Assembly: GCA_949825065.1 (NCBI GenBank)
Contig: OX463859.1
Coordinates: forward strand, 13,902,452 to 13,966,451
Source of the DNA: Odontocerum albicorne
Lineage: Eukaryota; Arthropoda; Insecta; Trichoptera; Odontoceridae
Length of the DNA stretch: 64,000 nt
Direction: 5' to 3'
In this document: piece by piece, positions 20,211-30,203 of the stretch
Position numbering within the stretch: the first letter of the stretch is position 1
How the letters are laid out: every line of letters starts with the position of its first letter
The notes under the pieces: generated by a model
What the model saw: only the letters and a program-made list of their open reading frames with translations
Database searches by the model: none
Told to the model about the DNA's origin: nothing
Program-made: the position numbers and the translations under genes

Positions 20211-20712
20211 TCTTCTTCTTCTTCCTGGCACTGTTCCAGCTCATTGTCTAGGTAGGGTGTTGGGGTCGGCTCTTTTCGTTCTCAGGCTGTATATTCTTCG
20301 GTTCTGGATGTCGCTTTCATCTAGGGCGTTTTTCTGCAAGATTTTGGAGCATTAAGTCATCCAGGAACTCTTTGGTCTTCCTCTGGACGGCTGTCGAGGA
20401 AGATCCAAAGACATTGCCTGATTTACAGTATGGTCTGGTGGTCTCCGTCTTATGTGCCCTACCATTTCAGCTGTCGCTCTTCCCGCTTACTATTTATGCC
20501 AGTGACCCCCAGGCTACCACGAATGCGTGAGCTCTTAATTTTATCTTTCAGTGATACTCTTGCCAACCACCTAAGCATTTGCATTTCTGGTGTTTGCCTA
20601 GAGTAGGAGCTGTACATAGTCCAGTATTCTGAGCCATACATAATTGCAGGTCTTTGTTAGTCTGGTATACCTTTCTTTTCAGTTTTATAAGCATTTGTGG
20701 ATCACACAAGAC
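20211..20712 (-). mobile_element. Nested 5'-truncated LINE with (GAA)n tail and 14-bp target duplication
   Basis: The minus strand reads AIMYGSEYWTMYSSYSRQTP, EMQMLRWLARVSLKDKIKSS, RIRGSLGVT and PSRGRPKSSWMT, and ends in GAAGAAGAAGAAGA. GATGGGGAGATGCT flanks it exactly at 20197-20210 and 20713-20726. Its frame is open in long blocks, so it is younger than the RTE-like copy it interrupts. Confidence 0.9.
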
Positions 20713-21190
20713 GATGGGGAGATGCTCCAGGACGTAAAAACAGAATGAGGATTGGCTGGAACCAATGGAGAGAAAAGATGGAGGTTATATGTGACAGAAT
20801 GTTGTCAATAAAACTTAAGAGCTAGATCTACAAGATAGTGATTAGGACCGCCATACTACATGGAGCCGAGTGTTGGCCTCTAAAGAAAAAAGTTACACAA
20901 CTAATCGTACTTCCATACCACCGCGGAGATGCGATTGCTACCGTGGTCACTGGGCGTCTCTAGATTGAATAAGGTTCGAAATGAACGAATTAAAGTGACC
21001 ATATGCAACGGCGGGATGAAGGATTTAAGCTAAAGACAGTCACGAATTGGAAACTCCTAAATAGACGCAGGAGACTCAAGGAGAACTTATATAAGAAAGT
21101 GGAAGAGTATATGATGAGACCCGGACTATCCCTGAGTGATTGGCGAGGTCGAAAGAGATAGCTTCGGCGCCCTGGTCTGTTGTGTATTGT
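20713..21190 (+). mobile_element. RTE-like reverse-transcriptase fragment, right part
   Basis: Continues the copy from 20210: QDVKTRMRIGWNQWREKMEV, ICDRMLSIKLK, TAILHGAECWPLKKK and a degraded end. After removal of the nested LINE and one duplication, the DGEMLQDVK reading runs straight through. Confidence 0.75.
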
Positions 21191-21659
21191 AGTACTTATT
21201 TTTGACAGTAGATTGTATGAATCATGTTAGTGATCTGTGTATATTGTTGCAGCATCTTGTATTTCTATATAAACTCGCACTCAGATAGTTTTATGCAGGT
21301 ACATATAATTGTCAATTGTCGACCGTTAATGAATAAATTAATAAGAAACATGCGATTTGACGCTTTCGCTGTTCTTTGCATCATTTGTATAAGAGATTTC
21401 CAAGTTTCCGAGTCGGCGTTTCCATAAAGTCACAGTTTTCATCTTTAGGGCTTGTTTTGTAATACACACTTGTTTGTTATCGTGCCTTATGGTAAGGCTG
21501 ATTACGAAGAATCCCTGAAAATGAAAACTGCAACTTTTTCGAAATGTCAGTTTTATAAGCCAAACTAGACGACACAACAAATAAAATATATAATTCTTAA
21601 AAATAAAATACTCCTTGAATTCTTGAATAAAACACACAATTCAATTTGATTTCAAAAAA
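21191..21659. other. Unassigned stretch
   Basis: No family recognised. It may include old 3' sequence of the mariner copy at 21690. Confidence 0.35.
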
Positions 21660-21689
21660 CTTTTTATTGGCCATTGCAGTATAATGTAT

Positions 21690-22130
21690 GACATTTAAAC
21701 ACAAAAAACAATATCCGTCAAATGTCCACCTCTTGCAGTTCCACAGATGTCCAGTCTTTTATCAAAGTTTTCGATGACATTTTGGCATAATTGCGGTTCT
21801 AACTCATCAATAACGCGAATAATTTCGTCCTTGAGCTCAGGAATTGATCGGGGGTCATTATTATAGACCTGGCTTTTCACGTAGCCCCAGAGAAAATAGT
21901 CCAACGGTGTCAGATCACATGATCTCGGTGGCCAATTAACTTCACCGTTTTCGGAGATTACAATACATAAAACAATTCAACAATTTGAACACGTTGTTGA
22001 ATTGTACACGACTCTATTTTTATAAATGCCATACATTACACTTCTCAAATGTCACAAAACCCAGACAAGTTCGCGACGTCATCTGTGTTTTATCCAAGAA
22101 TTAAAAAAACCGCTTAATTTGAAAGACCCT
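21690..22130 (-). mobile_element. mariner-like element, internally deleted
   Basis: The minus strand encodes GEVNWPPRSCDLTPLDYFLW, GYVKSQVYNNDPRSIPEL, then MCQ-type NVIENFDKRLDIC and RGGHLTDIVF. This is the C-terminal third of a Tc1/mariner transposase, including the final catalytic acidic residue within SCDLTPLD(Y/F). Upstream (22,000) a transposase N-terminal start-like region and 5' end follow almost at once, so the catalytic core between them has been deleted. The right terminus reads GGGTCTTTCAAATTAAGCGG on the minus strand. The opposite terminus was not found. Confidence 0.75.
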
Positions 22131-22159
22131 ATATACTCGTATTTACTCGTATATATATA

Positions 22160-22670
22160 GAAGTTAATATTCCCCTTGCAAAAGGTTTAGAGCTTCTGCA
22201 TATTTGCACACGTCCAACGGCGGTGGTGAAATTTAATATTATACTTGATCAAGTAAACAGGTGATGAAAAACGAAAATGAATTTTTATGGCCCCACTTGT
22301 GCAGCCGCTCTTACGAATTATCAATCCATACTTACAATATCTTGATACAACGCCGTGATCTGATTTTATAATACTTACTTTTCTTTTCAGAATTGTATTA
22401 CTAATTCACAAATTAATAAGGCGAACGAAAATCATAAAAAAATACAAGTAAAATACCACATCTAAAGAGATTTATTAATTTTTTAATATTTTATTTTCTT
22501 GTACCTTGACTGGTGACCACCTCCAGGGTTATATTCTCGATGGAATACATTTAAAAAGAAAGCAAGTTAAAAAGGACATTGAAAGAATGATATAGTAGAG
22601 GCAGGTAACGAGATAAACGGATAACTCGATGTAATAGGTATACAATAACAACGCTTTATCATAAATATCA
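22160..22670. other. Unassigned AT-rich stretch
   Basis: Nothing recognised. Confidence 0.4.
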
Positions 22671-22671
22671 A

Positions 22672-22925
22672 ATTTTTGTAATTTATTTTTAACAAACACT
22701 GTTTATTCCACTTTTTTATGACGGTATAACCCTACCGGTTTCAAGGCTTTCACCTCATCTTCAGGGCAGTACAAACAAGTCTTGTTTGTACTCCCCTGAA
22801 GATGAGGTGAAAGCCTTGAAACCGGTAGGGTTATACCGTTATAAAAAAAAAAGTGGAATAAACAGTGTTTGTTAAAAATAAATTACAATGTCTTTAAACC
22901 TCCACAACGTTAATGCCTTAACTAT
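22672..22925. mobile_element. Penelope-like termini in head-to-head inverted arrangement
   Basis: The left arm (minus) and right arm (plus) are near-perfect inverses meeting at AGTACAAACAAG/CTTGTTTGTACT. Both carry the hammerhead-like core (TCTTCAG at 22758-22764 and CTGAAGA at 22796-22802) and the ACCGGTAGGGTTATACCGTT stem. The right arm alone continues into TTTAAACCTCCACAACGTTA. Penelope-like elements typically insert as partial inverted dimers, which fits. Confidence 0.85.
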
Positions 22926-22964
22926 AAACAACATAAATATCAAATATGACAATACGTAATAATT

Positions 22965-23405
22965 AGTGTATTGGCACCCACCTTGACATATGGAAGGGTA
23001 CATTAGATTTGGCAGGATGCTAATAAGATTATTACTGTTGATATCCACGCATTAAAAGACATTTGTGGAATGTCAATGTATGAAAGAAGACGAAAGAGCG
23101 ACAACAGAAATGAATACAATAAAATGATGAAAGGAACATTAAAATGGTTTGAATTTGAGTAGAGGATGAATAACGAAAGAATGACTAAATTAGTGTACAA
23201 GGAGTGCGAGTATTGAGGAAAGCGTGGCTGGATTAAATGAAATAAATTTTAAAAGAAGATAAATTTAGAAATGTGAATAAAATAATATTGTACAATACAT
23301 AACGAGATTTATAAATGTGATGAGGCGAAAGTTGTGCGCTTGGATACAAAAGTTTGGAGATCTGTTATTTCTGCTTGTCCCTCAAAGGACACGGCGTAAT
23401 TTTAT
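22965..23405 (+). mobile_element. LINE-A copy, highly diverged
   Basis: Begins TTGGCACCCACCTTGACATA and keeps only patches: LKWFEFE.RMN.ERMTK, RKAWLD.MK and WRSVISACPSKDTA. It ends in GGCGTAATTTTATACAG. It is interrupted at its 3' end by the foldback at 23409. Confidence 0.55.
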
Positions 23406-23408
23406 ACA

Positions 23409-23605
23409 GTACCCGGCGGTAAGTAATACACATCGGACTTAAGGAAACAGACTGTTGGCCATAATCGGCTTTGTAGAGCGTCGTCTCTGTCATTGACTGT
23501 TAGCGCATCGTTCGACAGAGACGACGCTCTACAAAGTCGAAGATAGCCGATTATGGCCGACAGTCTCTTTCTTAAGTCCAATGTGTATTACTTACCGCCG
23601 CGTAC
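23409..23605. mobile_element. Foldback/MITE-like element with about 85-bp inverted repeats
   Basis: CGGCGGTAAGTAATACACAT (from 23414) is mirrored by ATGTGTATTACTTACCGCCG (to 23600). The arms continue with few mismatches to GACGACGCTCTAC/GTAGAGCGTCGTC around a loop of about 22 bases. GTAC lies just outside both ends (23409-23412 and 23602-23605), a possible 4-bp target duplication. It is non-coding and more GC-rich than its surroundings. Confidence 0.88.
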
Positions 23606-24760
23606 ATGTATGTATGTGAGTATGTTTCTTTACAGGTAGGCTCTCTTTGTTTCTTTACTCTTGTAAGACTTGGACTCACAGCTACACATATTTTTCTAAG
23701 GTCTTCCCAGAGGGTAACTATTAAAACTGGGGACTATATAACATCAACATGTTATAAATATTCTAAAGGTGTTTCTCCATTACGTACGAGTATGTCCACT
23801 ATATTGCCGTCCCAGTTCTTCGTATTTATTTTTCGTATGCGAGAATTTAAGCAAATTGAGAGAATTTTTCAATTTGCAGATGCTGTTAGTTTACAAGTCA
23901 TAGAACTCAATTTTTAATTAAAAATTCCAATTTGAACAATATGATAGTTTTGTGTACTTTATTAATATATTTCGCTTTATGACAGCTGTTTTACTATACA
24001 ACTTTAACAGTGTCACAGAGTAAATAAATAATGGATGTAAAAACATCCAAGTGCTTTATTTTGACTATCCTATTTTTTTAAAATTGCTTTGGTGTTTGTT
24101 TTTTTTGTGAAACTCTTTCATAATAATTTTATTTGAACTTGTGTGTAGGCTTGAATAGTGCAAAACAGGCTTAATTTTACCAAAGAGTTAAAATAAATTT
24201 AGCAATAATCTAACAAAGATAGAACGAGAGTAATAAAAAATATATCCATGGAATTAAGTATCCAAAAAATGTCGATCCTAATTATCTAAGTATTCTAAGT
24301 TAATTCTATGTATACATAGGTACAAACAAAATCATATTCGGGAATAAATACAAAAATTGGAAAAAAAAATATTTTCCCCCTGTTATGTTGTAAGCAGTTC
24401 TCTCTGCATATCAATATCTAAATATGGCTTACTTACGTATATGATAATTACTACAATAGATTTTTGGATTCGGTTATATTATATAATACTGATAATAAAA
24501 TTTACTTTTTTAAGTATACTTACGAGTATAGTGAAATTAAGAGCGCAAATTTTATCATAAGGACAATTGAAAAAAAATCATTTAATTTTAATCCTTTTTA
24601 ATACAATTACGTACAAATCACTCTATCTATAATATGTTTTTCAGAGAAGCTTCTAATTGCTCTGTCGAAGGATATTCTAGACAGTAAATGATCAAATACG
24701 TAAGAGATATTGAAAATTTTGAAGAAGTATAAATTTTATCATTATATCTTTGACGACTGA
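23606..24760. other. Unassigned stretch
   Basis: A 103-codon open frame at 23606-23917 has no recognisable family and no coding-like features. The rest is AT-rich. Confidence 0.4.
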
Positions 24761-24765
24761 TTTTA

Positions 24766-25000
24766 TTTTCCCTTAATTGTAGCCAAATAAGGGTGTGAGC
24801 TGAAAAACATCTGATGTTCTCGGGGCTGGGCTCGCTCTATATTGGTAGGGGGTATCTTGGCCGGAGGGATGTTATTAGATGAGCCCAGACCTTTTGATAG
24901 TTTCTCTCTTAAATGTATATTCTGCCATTCATATGTTTTTTGAAGTGTATTTAAATATATTATGTACATGCTATGTTGTTATCAATAAACTTATACATAT
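24766..25000 (-). mobile_element. Family D interspersed repeat
   Basis: The minus strand starts with a GTATAAGTTTATTGATAACA end, passes an inverted pair CTGGGCTCATCT/AGCGAGCCCAG and closes with ACATCAGATGTTTTTCAGCT and CACACCCT. It aligns with 27215-27440, 50590-50825 and 63465-63690. It has no coding capacity and no tRNA-like box. Confidence 0.7.
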
Positions 25001-25039
25001 TTATTTATTCATTTATTTAAAAAATGCATGATGAAAAAT

Positions 25040-25145
25040 AAATCATTTGAATTAAAAAAGTACCAAATTCAATACAAAAAAATATTAAATTCAAAATAAA
25101 AAATACCAAATTCAATATAAAAAAGTAACAAATTCAATATAAAAA
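25040..25145. repeat. AT-rich minisatellite, about 5 units of 21-23 bp
   Basis: Units vary around AAAAAATACCAAATTCAATA. It joins the family D copy to the LINE at 25145. Confidence 0.75.
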
Positions 25146-25740
25146 AATGCGACGTACCTCTGAAGACATTTTCGAGTGCTCTAATATGTCGTCTGTAGGG
25201 AACTCATGATTCGCATCTCTACATTAGAGATAGTATGATTAGAGCTTTATGTACTGCCGTTTTTGTTTTCAGTGTTAGATTGTGATTATCAAACACTCGC
25301 CCACGTCGAGCCAAAACACCAGAGAAGTAGCGTTTAATCTATTCTGAATCTCATCATCCATGTTTGTTTTGTCATTCACAATGCTACCCAAATAATTAGA
25401 ATGCTCCACTGATTCTGTGATTTGCCCATTTATATTGATGTTTAGATAAAGGTTTTCGTTGGAGAGAATCTTGGTATTAGAACTATTTAATTTGAGATCA
25501 AATGATTTATAAGCCCACATATATGTTAACATATGTATGTATCCAGTATTTGTTGCAGATCTTCAACATAATAAAAAATTAGAGCGCACTCTACGTCATA
25601 CCGTAGGTCCGTGATGATTTCGATATCGTTTTTAAGTTTTAGTACAAGGACGACTTAAGTTGAAGAGTCCTCCATCTTGTCTATAGTAGATGGAAACAAC
25701 TCTAGTCTCCAATGCCAAATATAATTAATAGGGCAGGGCT
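25145..25740 (-). mobile_element. LINE reverse-transcriptase/C-terminal fragment
   Basis: The minus strand, after frame correction, gives VEDLQQILDT, a FDLKLNSSNTKILSNE block, SVEHSNYLGSIVNDKTNMDD, EIQNRLNAT, FDNHNL-like VFDNHNLTLKTKT and YRRHIRAL. D.YVYLG...DDEI..RI......F..L..VF...L.LKTK..VY.AL..S..L is the post-RT region of CR1/RTE-type elements. Confidence 0.65.
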
Positions 25741-26074
25741 TTGGATGAAGATGTTGAAGAGAATAGGGGCTTCGTTCACGGAGCTGTCAGATTTGACGTT
25801 TCCAACTGACAGTTGTGGGTTCTCATTTCTGCCGTCTGGCGATGCGGCAGGCGGATGCAACGCAAACTACTTGCGCACATGTCCATTCTCCAGCGCATAT
25901 CGCTCACTGACCGTTTCCGTCTTTTTTTACGTTTACATATCTGGTTCGGTCGTTTTTTTTACGTCCGTTGCATCACGTCATCTTACGGCCACTACATACT
26001 GACACCGCTTTCTTAGGAAACCGTATCTCAAGAAAACATATAGTTTTATATATAATACACAGCCAAGTTCAATG
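25741..26074. other. GC-richer unassigned patch
   Basis: 25780-26030 is markedly richer in G+C than its flanks, with a run through CTGCCGTCTGGCGATGCGGC. Short frames exist but no family is recognised. It may be a 5' piece of another mobile element. Confidence 0.35.
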
Positions 26075-26160
26075 TTTTATTTTTGAATTTGCCTGTCATT
26101 TGTCTTATCCCCAGTTAACTAGGCACCTGTGTGTATCTTATTGTAGATCTGCTATTGAGG
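26075..26160 (+). mobile_element. Family E fragment
   Basis: GAATTTGCCTGTCATTTGTC, TATCCCCAGTTAACTAGGC and GTATCTTATTGTAG are the core only. Confidence 0.45.
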
Positions 26161-26414
26161 ATTTGAGTTAATTTTTAAAAGATGACCTTTGGATCAAACG
26201 AAGGGTGCAATAACCACAAAAACTTTATTAGAATTTATACTGCTGTAAAAAACCTTAAAAGTTTTTCCCTAACGTGTTAAATATAACACCTTACATATAT
26301 GGGGAATCGCAATTTTTTTTCAAACGATTTTTAACACGTCATTGACCTGGTTTTATATTTTATTTTAATTTACTTTGGTTTTTCTCGTAGATATTTTTCT
26401 CATCTCATATACGC
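26161..26414. other. Unassigned stretch
   Basis: Nothing recognised. Confidence 0.35.
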
Positions 26415-26600
26415 AGGAACCAAGGTAGATCACCTATGAGCTGGAGCGACCAGGTGAAGATTGTTACAGATTTGCCTTTGCCACAGAATCTTCAGAGAGC
26501 GGGATACCGGAAGGACTGAAGAAAAATATGCACAACGTACATCAATTCAGTGCGGGTCACTTTCCTCATAATTGAGGCGACGATGCAGAAAAAGAATAAT
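26415..26600 (+). mobile_element. LINE 3' fragment (RGRSP.SW type)
   Basis: RRNQGRSPMSWSDQVKIVTD, then a frameshifted LQRAGYRKD segment, follows the RGRSP.RWSDQ...... block of insect non-LTR ORF2. It is related to 14400-14780. Confidence 0.5.
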
Positions 26601-27214
26601 TATAAAACAAAAATTAGTTGACTAGAAGAAATTGACTCAAAAGTAATGAATCTGAGAGATGTGTTTGAATAAAAACATTAAATACTTTTGTTAGAAAGCC
26701 TGTCCTTTTATTATTATTACTGAATCGAAGCCTTCGCTAGAATTAGATAGATTTCATCTGCGTGTGAACGGAAAGCACATTTCCCTCTTATGGGTACTAC
26801 TTATAGATACACGACCATTTCTCTCGAAAAAATATTCCAACTCAATTGGAAATATTTCGTTATACGCCGGTAATAAATGTATTAAATAAATATTGAAATT
26901 ACTAATTAGTGCATTTTTAATATTTATATATTTTTTTAAATTTAAACATGTAAATATTATAAACGAAACATCAACTTTTTTAAAATAATTTTGTTAGTTT
27001 CATTGTACCATTGATGAAAAAAAATAAAAATAAAATGATAATTTTTTATAATTTACAAAAGCTGACTCTCCTTAAGGGCGCTTAATATTACTAAAAATAG
27101 ATACATACAGCTACAATAAATACATGTACAATAAATATATAGTACATAATAACAATAGCAACTAAAATTGACTACAATATAAACAAATATTTAGAATCCA
27201 ATTTAAAATAAATA
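26601..27214. other. Unassigned AT-rich stretch
   Basis: 27053-27120 (GCTGACTCTCCTTAAGGGCGC) resembles patches at 29695, 31448 and 60625, a minor shared motif (family G). Confidence 0.35.
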
Positions 27215-27440
27215 AACATAGGTTTATTGATAGCATCACACGATGTTCATGTATAAATATATTTCGAAACTGTACATATATCTCAAGACAATTAGCAAAA
27301 AATACATTTAAGAATGAATCTATCAAAAGGACTGGGCTCATCTCATAACATCTTCCCGGTCGAGATACACCTCATTTATATGAGGCGAGCCCAGCCGTGA
27401 AGACGTCAGATGTTTTTCAGCCCACACCCTTGTTCTTTTA
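27215..27440 (+). mobile_element. Family D interspersed repeat
   Basis: The fullest plus-strand copy: ATAGGTTTATTGATAGC end, TATATCTCAAGACAATTAGC, a GGGCTCATCTCATAAC inverted-repeat arm paired with GGCGAGCCCAGCC, and terminal GTCAGATGTTTTTCAGCC with CACACCCTTG. Confidence 0.75.
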
Positions 27441-27640
27441 GATTAACAAAAAAAAAACAGAAAACTAATAAATGACAGAAAAAATAAAATAAATAAAGCC
27501 ACAAATACCACCTCAGATTAACTGTCAGCGAAAAATAAATCGGATAGGAGTCCAAATTTTATCATAATTAATCAACTTATTGTCTGTCTTAGAACGGGCA
27601 TTTATTGCCAGTTAGGTGGAAAGTGCAACAAAATCTAATT

Positions 27641-28185
27641 CAATATTTGAAATTTTTTTTAAATTTAATTAACGATACAACAGTGTCTTTATATACGAAT
27701 GAACATGTGACAGGTTATACAAGTACTTAAAATTATTGACAAATAATACAAAACTTTATCTTAAACTAACATGAAGATACAAAAAGCAGTAGTAATAATA
27801 AATTACAGTCATTGTTTTAAAATTGTTTAATAATTATATGTACGAGTATATTAAAGTGAAATATATGTTATGTATGTATACCACAAAATATTACCAAACT
27901 TCACCAAACAGACTTACGTAATTGTCGAAGACTTATTTTATAAAGGTAAAGAACTCAGATTTGTTTTTAGTGGAATAACGCTTAAATAGAACAAAAATTG
28001 GATTTTATGGATAGATCTTGAGGTATAGAAAACACATGGGCTCACTTGTAGAACGAGATGCAAGTTGCTTTGCAGAATCGAAACCTTCCACATATTGACG
28101 CAGGGTTACTCAATTCCAGAGGCAAAGTATTGTCCCTAATGTTTCGTTTATACTAGGTAATTAATATTAATAAAGGAGATCACAA
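27641..28185. other. Unassigned AT-rich stretch
   Basis: Contains TACGAGTA at 27841-27848 and nothing else recognised. Confidence 0.4.
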
Positions 28186-28187
28186 AG

Positions 28188-28475
28188 TTAGTAGATATTT
28201 CTAAATATTGTTGTGATATTCTGGCGCATACTATATATACTTATATTAAAAATATCTAAATTGTTGCAAAACTCGTTTCCAAGTCTTTGCATACGAATTA
28301 TAGAGGAGTTGATTTTATAATTAGTATAGCAATTTTCGGTATAAAAGGGATTGAGCTGTCTTGTGGATCTAGTGGGAATACAAAATGAAATGCTTGCGAG
28401 TAAGTGAGGTGCATCAATCACTGAGTGCATGACTTTGTATAGCAGTACTATATCGGCTGTTTTTCTTCTCACTCA
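28188..28475 (-). mobile_element. Jockey/CR1-like LINE C-terminus, open frame
   Basis: 94 open codons on the minus strand: RRKTADIVLLYKVMHSVIDA, PHLLASISFCIPTRSTRQLN, a FYTENCYTNYKINSSIIRMQ block and FCNNLDIF. R...D..FLYK..N..IDSP.LL..I.F..P...TR is the C-terminal domain pattern of Jockey/CR1 reverse transcriptases. It is truncated at its 5' side. Confidence 0.65.
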
Positions 28476-28519
28476 TATGGCCTTATTATATACATAAATG
28501 GAAATATTGAATGTATGTT

Positions 28520-28661
28520 TTTTCATTTTATTTATACAAGACGAAAAATCTATAAAAACGCAATTTGCGGAAAAACAACAGGTAATTTAATTTGGACACA
28601 CAATTTTAATGGATCTGGGTTTGTTGCCTTTTATTTGTCATGTCCCCAGTAAACTAGACTT
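28520..28661 (+). mobile_element. Family E repeat, left part
   Basis: AATTTGGACACACAATTTTA, GATCTGGGTTTGTTGCC and TGTCCCCAGTAAACTAGAC. The core is broken by a SINE-B and resumes at about 28841 (GCTTGTATCTCACTGAGGAA). Confidence 0.65.
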
Positions 28662-28835
28662 TTTTTTATTTCAAAAGAATATATATGACCGAATTCACAG
28701 GTATCCTTATACCCTCGAACACTAGGCAGAAAAAAATGCATGTGTACTTCGAGGGGAGTAGCACAATGTGGTGTTTGAACCCATGACCTTCTGCACGGAA
28801 GCCCAGCGCGTTACCACGCGGTCATGCATCTCAAG
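28662..28835 (-). mobile_element. SINE-B head, inserted in family E
   Basis: On the minus strand the tRNA-like head reads GAGATGCATGACCGCGTGGT, with box B GGGTTCAAACACC. TCCCCTCGAAGTACACATGC and CGAGGGTATAAGGATACC follow, ending in an A-rich tail. The long body seen at 44592 is absent, so this is a short form. Confidence 0.7.
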
Positions 28836-28890
28836 TGCATTTTGCTTGTATCTCACTGAGGAATAATAACCTTTATAGAGTAACTGTCGA

Positions 28891-29690
28891 CTCTTGTTAG
28901 CGACATTGGTCTTCTACAACCTTCCCTATTTTCCGTTGAGTATTTGCATAAAAAACGTTTAATTTAATAAAACAATAAATACTTTTGTCTGTCTATTATG
29001 TTATAATAACTATCGAATTGAAACCCTCGCACCGAAGAGGGTTACAAAAAAAATTAGTTACAGCGAATCAAGTGATCGTTTAGCACAACAGCGATTTTTT
29101 TCCTTAAAATGAACAAATAAATTACCCGTTATAGAAAAATTGCCAAAAGTCAAATGCGAGATGTAAATTTATTAATATTCAATGAAATGCTGATAACATA
29201 TAAAGGAAATATGACCCATATGAGTATTATATCTAAGGATGATTTTCCCACGAGATAAAAGTATCAACTGGTCAGTGTTTCGCTGTTTAGCAAATAAACT
29301 ACGAATATTTCATACTAAGTGTAAGGTATTTTAGGCTTTGTGTAAAAGTGGTTCAAGGATTTTTTTTGCTTGAAGTAATAATTATTTTTGATTGTTTTTT
29401 GCTGTTTTGCTGCAGTATCGAGTAAGGATCCCAGCATGACTCCGTATAGAGGTGTAAAGAGAAGATGATTCTATTAATCTATTTCATACCTCGGTTGGGT
29501 TGCGTATTTTTACAACCTACAAGAAGATTATTTGCAAATAAAAAAGATAAACATAGTGTGTCTTTTTTTTTGAATTTGCCAATTAAAATTATTTTTAAAA
29601 TCCACTGCTTTTAAGTGCGAATAGGTAAAGTAATGATATTCGTGGCTTAGTTGGTTTAAAATATTCCTTTTTTTTTTTCAAAATAATAAA
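28891..29690. other. Unassigned AT-rich stretch
   Basis: No gene or major repeat is recognised. 29695-29760 holds the family G motif TATATAGCGCCGTTTAGAGA. Confidence 0.4.
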
Positions 29691-29924
29691 ATTACAATTT
29701 ATATAGCGCCGTTTAGAGAGCAGACTTTCTTCAAGAGTGCTTTAATACAGGATTCAAACCAACTATTATTGATATATTAAATATACTACAAAAAAGCTAA
29801 AAACAGTTTAGTGTAATGATAGAACGATGATGGCTACGGACATTAGATTAAAAACTTTCTCGCATCTGTATATCTTTAGTAAAAATATTTGATAAAAAAA
29901 ATTTCGCAGAGAACTTACCAAGGG

Positions 29925-30070
29925 ATGACGAACTACAAATAAACCGTTGTAAATCTTCCGATATGCGATAGTAACACATTCGGGTTTAGGTGGAGCATAG
30001 TGTATGTGTGTAGTATTTGTATTCAACCACAAGTTTTGACCAGACTGCCCAAAAAGGGTTGTATTCAAGT
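29925..30070. repeat. Family H repeat
   Basis: ATCTTCCGATATGCGATAGT, ACACATTCGGGTTTAGGTGG and AGTGTATGTGTGTAGTATTT match 51240-51390 and, inverted, 36425-36525. The origin is unknown. Confidence 0.6.
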
Positions 30071-30191
30071 GCTTCCTTCACATGCCACCCAATTTTTTTA
30101 ACATTTGAGGCAAACTTAATGTTAACTGAAATTACATAATGAATTCTAGTTTTTTTAATGAATAATTAATAAACCTATCTGGTTTATGTTG

Positions 30192-30203
30192 TATATGACA
30201 TTT
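30192..30203. repeat. Target-site duplication (left) of the LINE at 30204
   Basis: TATATGACATTT is repeated exactly at 30770-30781. Confidence 0.88.

Noticed and set aside
24766..25000. Family D as the missing Minos-like element, because it contains CTCGGGGCTGGGCTCG
   Set aside because: The motif is internal, not at a terminus next to TA. The family has no 100-bp-scale inverted ends and no transposase.
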